Position numbers and translations under genes: made by a program
Notes under the pieces: generated by a model
The model's input: the letters and a program-made list of their open reading frames with translations, nothing else
What the model was told of the DNA's origin: nothing
Database searches by the model: none
Shown: piece by piece, positions 58,258 to 64,000 of the stretch
How the letters are laid out: each line of letters opens with the position of its first letter
How positions within the stretch are numbered: position 1 is the first letter of the stretch
Assembly (NCBI RefSeq): GCF_900101475.1
Contig: NZ_FMZV01000002.1
Coordinates: forward strand, 310,001 to 374,000
Direction of reading: 5' to 3'
Source of the DNA: Ruegeria marina
Lineage (GTDB): Bacteria > Pseudomonadota > Alphaproteobacteria > Rhodobacterales > Rhodobacteraceae
Length of the DNA: 64,000 nucleotides

Positions 58258-58286
58258 GCGTGCCCTTCGGCGCGCCCGCTCAGAGG
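58251..58286 (+). promoter_or_regulatory. attenuator hairpin upstream of leuA
   Basis: CCTCTGAGCG and CGCTCAGAGG form a perfect 10-bp stem with an inner GCC/GGC pairing. The first arm contains the leader peptide stop codon, so a ribosome stalled on the Leu codons would change pairing. No long U run follows, so it may be the first structure of the attenuator rather than the terminator itself. Confidence 0.6.
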
Positions 58287-58337
58287 AGGAGGCTTGCGCG
58301 CCACTAGGTTTAGGACAGATACCGAAAGATACATCCC

Positions 58338-59912
58338 ATGACACATGCGACCGACCAAGACCGCGTCTTGATTTTCGACACCACGCTCCGTGACGGCGAA
58401 CAGAGCCCCGGCGCGACCATGACCCATGACGAGAAGCTCGAGATCGCCGAGATGCTCGACGATATGGGCGTGGACATCATCGAGGCGGGATTTCCAATCG
58501 CCTCCGAAGGCGATTTCAAGGCCGTGAGCGAGATCGCCAAGCGCGCCAGGAATGCCCGCATTTGCGGGCTGGCCCGCGCCAATTTCGCAGATATCGACCG
58601 CTGTTGGGAAGCGGTAAAACACGCCGAGAAGAACCGGATTCACACCTTCATCGGCACTTCGCCGCTGCACCGCGCCATTCCGAACCTGACCCAGGACGAG
58701 ATGGCCGAGAAGATCCACGAGACCGTCAGCCACGCCCGCAATCTCTGTGAAAACGTGCAGTGGTCTCCGATGGACGCCACCCGCACCGAATGGGATTACC
58801 TGTGCCGGGTGATCGAGATTGCGATCAAGGCGGGTGCCACCACGATCAACATCCCCGACACGGTGGGATATACCGCCCCCGAGGAGTCGGCAAACCTGAT
58901 CCGCCGGTTGATCGAAACCGTGCCGGGCGCCGACGAGGTGATCTTTGCCACCCATTGCCACAATGACCTCGGCATGGCGACGGCCAACGCGCTGGCTGCT
59001 GTCGCGGGCGGCGCGCGCCAGATCGAATGTACCATCAACGGCTTGGGCGAACGCGCCGGAAATACCGCGCTGGAAGAAGTCGTCATGGCGATCAAGACCC
59101 GCAACGACATCATGCCCTGGCGCACCGGCGTCGACACCAGCAAGATCATGGCCATCTCGCGCCGGGTCTCGACCGTTTCAGGCTTTGTCGTGCAGCCGAA
59201 CAAGGCAATCGTCGGCAAGAACGCCTTTGCCCATGAAAGCGGCATCCACCAGGACGGGATGCTGAAGAACCGCGAGAATTTCGAGATCATGCGGCCCGAG
59301 GATATCGGTCTCTCGGGCACCTCGTTGCCGCTGGGCAAACATTCGGGCCGCGCGGCCTTGCGCGACAAGCTCAACCACCTCGGCTATGATGTGGGCGACA
59401 ACCAGCTCAAGGACATATTCGTGCGGTTCAAGGAGCTTGCCGACCGCAAGAAGGAAGTGTTCGACGACGACGTGATCGCGTTGATGCGCTCGGGCGAGAA
59501 TGCCGCGAACGACCGGTTGCAACTGGTCTCGATGAAAGTGATCTGCGGCACCGGCGGTCCGGCCGAGGCCACCGTTGAAATGGAAATCGACGGCAAGGAT
59601 GTAAGCGCAACGGCCCATGGTGACGGTCCGGTCGACGCCAGTTTCAAGGCGATCCGCGAACTCTACCCCAACAAGGCGCATCTGCAACTCTATCAGGTGC
59701 ATGCGGTGACCGAGGGCACCGACGCACAGGCCACCGTCAGCGTCCGGCTGGAAGAGGACGGCCTGATCGCCACCGGGGAGTCGGCCAATACCGACACCGT
59801 CGTCGCCAGTGCCAAGGCCTATATCAACGCACTCAATCGTTTGCTGGTGCGCCGGGAAAAGGCAGGCCCTGGCGCGGATGCGCGTGAAATCAGCTACAAG
59901 GATCTGACCTGA
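58338..59912 (+). CDS. leuA: LeuA, 2-isopropylmalate synthase
   Basis: The 524-residue enzyme condenses acetyl-CoA with 2-ketoisovalerate, the first committed step of leucine synthesis. It has the DTTLRDGEQSPGATM catalytic start, HCHNDLGMATANALAA metal region and NGLGERAGN motif. The C-terminal ~120 residues are the LeuA regulatory domain that binds leucine. An upstream leader peptide adds probable attenuation control. Confidence 0.96.
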   Translation: MTHATDQDRVLIFDTTLRDGEQSPGATMTHDEKLEIAEMLDDMGVDIIEAGFPIASEGDFKAVSEIAKRARNARICGLARANFADIDRCWEAVKHAEKNRIHTFIGTSPLHRAIPNLTQDEMAEKIHETVSHARNLCENVQWSPMDATRTEWDYLCRVIEIAIKAGATTINIPDTVGYTAPEESANLIRRLIETVPGADEVIFATHCHNDLGMATANALAAVAGGARQIECTINGLGERAGNTALEEVVMAIKTRNDIMPWRTGVDTSKIMAISRRVSTVSGFVVQPNKAIVGKNAFAHESGIHQDGMLKNRENFEIMRPEDIGLSGTSLPLGKHSGRAALRDKLNHLGYDVGDNQLKDIFVRFKELADRKKEVFDDDVIALMRSGENAANDRLQLVSMKVICGTGGPAEATVEMEIDGKDVSATAHGDGPVDASFKAIRELYPNKAHLQLYQVHAVTEGTDAQATVSVRLEEDGLIATGESANTDTVVASAKAYINALNRLLVRREKAGPGADAREISYKDLT

Positions 59913-59919
59913 ACCGGCA

Positions 59920-59938
59920 GGGTCCGCGGCGCGGACCC
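59920..59938. terminator. hairpin between convergent leuA and cyclase C
   Basis: GGGTCCGC-GGC-GCGGACCC, a perfect 8-bp stem with a 3-base loop, fills the 33-bp gap between the two convergent genes. It lacks a U tract and may act as a weak bidirectional terminator. Confidence 0.5.
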
Positions 59939-59945
59939 ACGCGAC

Positions 59946-61679
59946 TTACGACAGGCCAGCCCGCGCCATGCCTTCGCGCAGATGGGCGCGGTCCTCCTCT
60001 CGACCGTAATGGGTCGTGGCAAGGAAAGCTTCGGCAGTGAACTGCGGCTGCGCAGCATAAACAAGGTCGGCATGGCGGCGCGCATCAGCGTCGTCGCCGC
60101 GCCACGCGTGGCATGCGGCCAGGAATACATTCTGCAAGACGTCGAATGCACCCAGGTGATGGAAGGCATCGATGGCATCGTCGTAGCGGCGCGCACAGAA
60201 ATGCGCCTTGCCCAGATGGCTCCAGAACCGGGCCGGATGATGCGGATTGAGCCGCATCGCCTTTTCGATCCATTCCGCGCCCTCCTCGGGCTGGCCCATC
60301 CAGGTCAGTAACTCTCCCATCTGCACGACGACCAGATCGTAATTGGGATTCAGCGACAAGGCGCGCTCCTGGTGATAGCGAGCCTTGCCCAGATCGTTGC
60401 GCATGATTTCGATGGCCGCCATCAGACGATGGACATCGGCATCGTTATCGTCCAGTTCCGCCGCCTTCTTGATGGCAACTTCGGCCTGCGCCAGCGTGTC
60501 GTCAGGGTCTTCACTCCAGCCGTATCCCCAGGACTGGCCACGAATGCAGCCGCTCCAGGCATGCGCATGCGCATAGTCCGGATCAAGGCTAATGGCGCGG
60601 TCGATCAGCCGCATCGCCTCCTTGTTGTCCACGGGTGTGCTGCGGTGATGGAGCACCTTTGCCGCCAAGACACATTCATATGCCGCCAGGTTCGAGGGTT
60701 TCTTGCGTGACAACTGATCCGTCTTCGACGCCTCGATACGGCCCGGAAGCGTCGCGACCACTGCCGCCGTGATCTCGTCCTGAATGGCAAAGATATCGTC
60801 CATTTCCCGGTCATAGCGCTCGGCCCAGATATGGGTGTCGCGGTCGCTGTCAATCAGCTGCACGGTGACACGCAGGCGATTACCCGCCTTTCTGACACTG
60901 CCCTCGACGATGTATTGCGCCCCCAGCTTTTCGGAAACTTCTCGCAGGTTCACCGCCTTTCCCTTGTAGACAAAGCTGGAATTGCGCGAGATGACAAACA
61001 ATTCGTGGCGTCTGCTGAGCTCGGTCAGGAGATCCTCGGTCAACCCGTCGACAAAGAACTCCTGTTCCGGATCGCCGCTCATGTTTGCAAAGGGCAATAC
61101 GGCGATTGTCGGCTTCACAACTCGGGTCTGTTCTTCGCCGGACGTCGCGGACGGTATCGATGGCAGTTCGAGCGCCACGCGATAGGCGCGTACCGGCTGG
61201 CTGAGATTCTTGAGCGCCAATTCACCCATATCCTGGAACTGAAGCTCCATCTGACGGCAGACCTGGTCATGCACCGCAGACGAGATCAGAACCTCACCCG
61301 TGCCGGCGGCCTGCTCCAGCCGGGCGGCGACATTCACGCCGCTGCCAAAGATATCGCCGTCCTGACAGATGATATCGCCCAGATTGATGCCGATACGAAA
61401 CCGGATGCGCCTGTCTTCGGGAACATCCATGTTACGCCGGCACATCCGGGTCTGAACCTCGACCGCGCAGGCGACAGCGTCTCGGGCACTTGCGAACTCC
61501 ACCAGCATCCCATCGCCGGTCGTCTTTATGATGGTCCCGCGATTGAGCGAGATAGAAGGGTCGATCAGTTCGATACGATGGGTGCGCAGCCGGGCCAGCG
61601 TACCTTGTTCGTCGGCCTCCATAAGCCGGCTGTAGCCCACCATGTCAGCCGCCAGAACGGCGGCAAGCTTGCGATCCAT
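59946..61679 (-). CDS. class III adenylate cyclase with TolB-N-like and TPR regions (copy C)
   Basis: The 577-residue protein has the same plan as copy A at 13349: cyclase domain (AVLAADMVGYSRLM, KTTGDGMLVEF, FGSGVNVAARLEQ), a TolB-N-like middle domain (IAVLPFANMSGDPEQEFFVDG) and TPR repeats (YAHAHAWSGCIRGQSWGYG region). GGGAGA is seven bases before the ATG at 61679, so that start is preferred over the ATG at 61685. It should synthesise cAMP. Confidence 0.87.
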   Translation of the reverse strand: MDRKLAAVLAADMVGYSRLMEADEQGTLARLRTHRIELIDPSISLNRGTIIKTTGDGMLVEFASARDAVACAVEVQTRMCRRNMDVPEDRRIRFRIGINLGDIICQDGDIFGSGVNVAARLEQAAGTGEVLISSAVHDQVCRQMELQFQDMGELALKNLSQPVRAYRVALELPSIPSATSGEEQTRVVKPTIAVLPFANMSGDPEQEFFVDGLTEDLLTELSRRHELFVISRNSSFVYKGKAVNLREVSEKLGAQYIVEGSVRKAGNRLRVTVQLIDSDRDTHIWAERYDREMDDIFAIQDEITAAVVATLPGRIEASKTDQLSRKKPSNLAAYECVLAAKVLHHRSTPVDNKEAMRLIDRAISLDPDYAHAHAWSGCIRGQSWGYGWSEDPDDTLAQAEVAIKKAAELDDNDADVHRLMAAIEIMRNDLGKARYHQERALSLNPNYDLVVVQMGELLTWMGQPEEGAEWIEKAMRLNPHHPARFWSHLGKAHFCARRYDDAIDAFHHLGAFDVLQNVFLAACHAWRGDDADARRHADLVYAAQPQFTAEAFLATTHYGREEDRAHLREGMARAGLS

Positions 61680-61900
61680 CGCCATTCTCCCAGGAAAACA
61701 TGATACTCCTCCAGCCGCGACTTCTCCAGCCTCTTTCGTGAGGCTGGAGACGTGAGGCCGCAGATCGTCGGGCAGATCAAATCCTTTGGTCGTTGTCGCG
61801 CATGAGCACAGGAATGCTGCTCTGGTTCGACTGTGTTTTGGCCCGCGCCGAACCCCATGTCCACCTCATGCGGCGAACAGGAAACCCTTGGGTTTCTTTG

Positions 61901-62686
61901 TCAAAGACCGGCGAACTGTTCTGACAGCCGCGCAGTTTCCCGATCAAGCCCGTAGGGTGCGTTGACGACGAACATGCCAGATCCGACCATGCGATGGCCC
62001 TGGCGCACAGGGGGAAAGCGGACTTCGTGGCGCAAGACACCCGGCAGGTCCAATCGCTCCAGACCGGCCAGCATCGCCTTGTGGCGCCCGTCCGTCAAAA
62101 TCGGATACCACAACGCGATCACGCCCACGTTCCATTTGCGATGGAACTGGCCGATGATCCCCGGAATCCGGTCGTAGTCGGCCTTCACCTCGTAGCTGGG
62201 GTCGATCAGCATCATGCCCCGCCTGGGATCGGGAGGCAGCAGCGATTGGGCCATGTCGAAGCCGTCCCGGGCATGGATACGCGCCGGGAACGACGCCATC
62301 GCGACAGCGAGCGCGGCGCGCTCCTGCGGATGCAGTTCAGCGAGGTGCATCGTATCGCCCGGCCTCAGCAGGTGCGCCGCAATCAGGGGAGACCCAGGAT
62401 AGGCCATCGCCCCTTCCTGATCATGGACCCTGTCCAGAACGCCGATCAGCGGGTGATCGGGCCTGAACCAGTTTTCGGTCTGCGCCCGGCCTATTCCGGC
62501 GGCCGCTTCTCCGGTCTTGACCGCCTCGGCCGCATCCAGCCGGTACAGGCCGCGCCCGGCATGGGTTTCGATATAGCAAATCGGCTTGTCCTTGCGGGTC
62601 AGATATTCGAGCGCCACCGCCAGAACAGAGTGTTTCTGCACATCGGCCAGGTTTCCGGCATGATAGATATGCTGATAGGATAGCAT
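61901..62686 (-). CDS. rlmJ: RlmJ, 23S rRNA (adenine-2030-N6)-methyltransferase
   Basis: The 261-residue SAM-dependent methyltransferase has the family N-terminus LSYQHIYHAGNLADVQKHSVL, ETHAGRGLYRLD for SAM, and the N6-adenine motif IDPSYEVKADYDRI (DPPY type). It methylates A2030 of 23S rRNA. The ATG at 62686 matches the family start; the frame extends further upstream without support. It is divergent from mreB. Confidence 0.94.
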   Translation of the reverse strand: MLSYQHIYHAGNLADVQKHSVLAVALEYLTRKDKPICYIETHAGRGLYRLDAAEAVKTGEAAAGIGRAQTENWFRPDHPLIGVLDRVHDQEGAMAYPGSPLIAAHLLRPGDTMHLAELHPQERAALAVAMASFPARIHARDGFDMAQSLLPPDPRRGMMLIDPSYEVKADYDRIPGIIGQFHRKWNVGVIALWYPILTDGRHKAMLAGLERLDLPGVLRHEVRFPPVRQGHRMVGSGMFVVNAPYGLDRETARLSEQFAGL

Positions 62687-62756
62687 TTTTCGTCCTGACC
62701 CAGCCTTGCCCGCGTCAACATGGCGGATTGGCGCTGATTCCCACGGAATCGGCTCT

Positions 62757-62784
62757 TTTACACATTGCGTCCGCGCCCTATAAG
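62757..62784 (+). promoter_or_regulatory. candidate sigma-70 promoter of mreB
   Basis: TTTACA, 16 bp, then TATAAG lies 67 bp upstream of the mreB start in the gap shared with the divergent rlmJ gene. Confidence 0.45.
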
Positions 62785-62835
62785 TCAATCCGCCCGGACC
62801 CGTCGAGTCGTGGGTAATCGCAACAATCGAGATGA

Positions 62836-63897
<1,062 letters not shown>

Positions 63898-63974
63898 GAC
63901 GCGCAGATTCCGGGACACGATCCAGGGACATGGGTCGCCGAACGGCGGCCGGCAACGCACCGGAAAGGAGCTTC

Positions 63975-64000
63975 GTGGCCAAGGACCGTTCACAACGCGA
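63975..64000 (+). CDS. mreC: MreC, rod-shape-determining protein (5' end only)
   Basis: GTG at 63975 follows AAAGGAG and reads VAKDRSQR before the window ends. Position right after mreB identifies it as mreC. Only eight complete codons are visible. Confidence 0.7.

Overview
The window is about 64 kb of GC-rich bacterial chromosome from a marine Roseobacter-group alphaproteobacterium (Rhodobacteraceae). It is most likely Ruegeria, and the pairing of a 152-residue DddW-type DMSP lyase with a divergent LysR regulator points to R. pomeroyi or a close relative. That species assignment rests on remembered family knowledge, not on a database search. Genes are densely packed with many 4-bp stop/start overlaps. 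I see no insertion sequence, prophage, CRISPR array or rRNA. One AT-rich gene (19.9-20.9 kb) and the short repeats behind it are the clearest sign of acquired DNA.

Layout. 0.3-3.8 kb: a secreted RTX calcium-binding protein and a 2OG-Fe(II) oxygenase. 3.9-11.6 kb: a complete C-P lyase locus for phosphonate breakdown, with phnF divergent from phnGHIJKLN, then a convergent DUF1045 gene divergent from phnM. There is no phnP; the DUF1045 protein has the two HxT motifs of 2H phosphoesterases and is a candidate for that missing cyclic-phosphate step. 11.7-13.1 kb: a small excalibur protein, tRNA-Arg(TCT), a GNAT enzyme and an NDUFS4-like complex I subunit. 13.3-17.4 kb: two class III adenylate cyclase proteins flanking a cold-shock gene; a third such cyclase lies at 60-61.7 kb. 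17.7-24.8 kb: uvrB, the AT-rich HEPN-like candidate, a phosphatase relic, a HugZ-type protein, a membrane-anchored NYN RNase, a universal stress protein, a monooxygenase-fold protein, an orphan ParA ATPase and a small outer-membrane-barrel candidate. 24.8-27.1 kb: a pectate-lyase-fold beta-helix protein that may be a gene-transfer-agent spike.

27.3-35.8 kb: DUF4864 and DUF4389 proteins, class I lysS, the lysR/dddW pair (DMSP cleavage to DMS and acrylate), a TerB-like protein, dacB, a DMT transporter, nadD and an unknown, possibly secreted protein. 36.2-41.6 kb: ettA, a poorly coding 0.75-kb gap, a small membrane protein, trxC, a thioesterase, a YkuD L,D-transpeptidase and a second cspA. 41.7-46.7 kb: tesA divergent from ybbA-ybbP (same order as in E. 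coli), an NsrR-type regulator and a gamma-glutamylcyclotransferase-like gene. 46.8-54.3 kb: gltX, a Tat-exported metallo-beta-lactamase-fold protein, a DadA-like oxidase, two tandem paralogous membrane proteins of unknown role and nadE. 54.4-58.1 kb: a secreted MORN-repeat protein and a coupled SDR/FeS-photolyase pair. 58.1-64.0 kb: a probable leucine attenuator and leuA, the third cyclase, rlmJ, mreB and the first codons of mreC.

Together the genes suggest a surface-ocean heterotroph that uses organophosphonates and DMSP, and has cAMP signalling, light and DNA-damage repair, and calcium-dependent secreted proteins.
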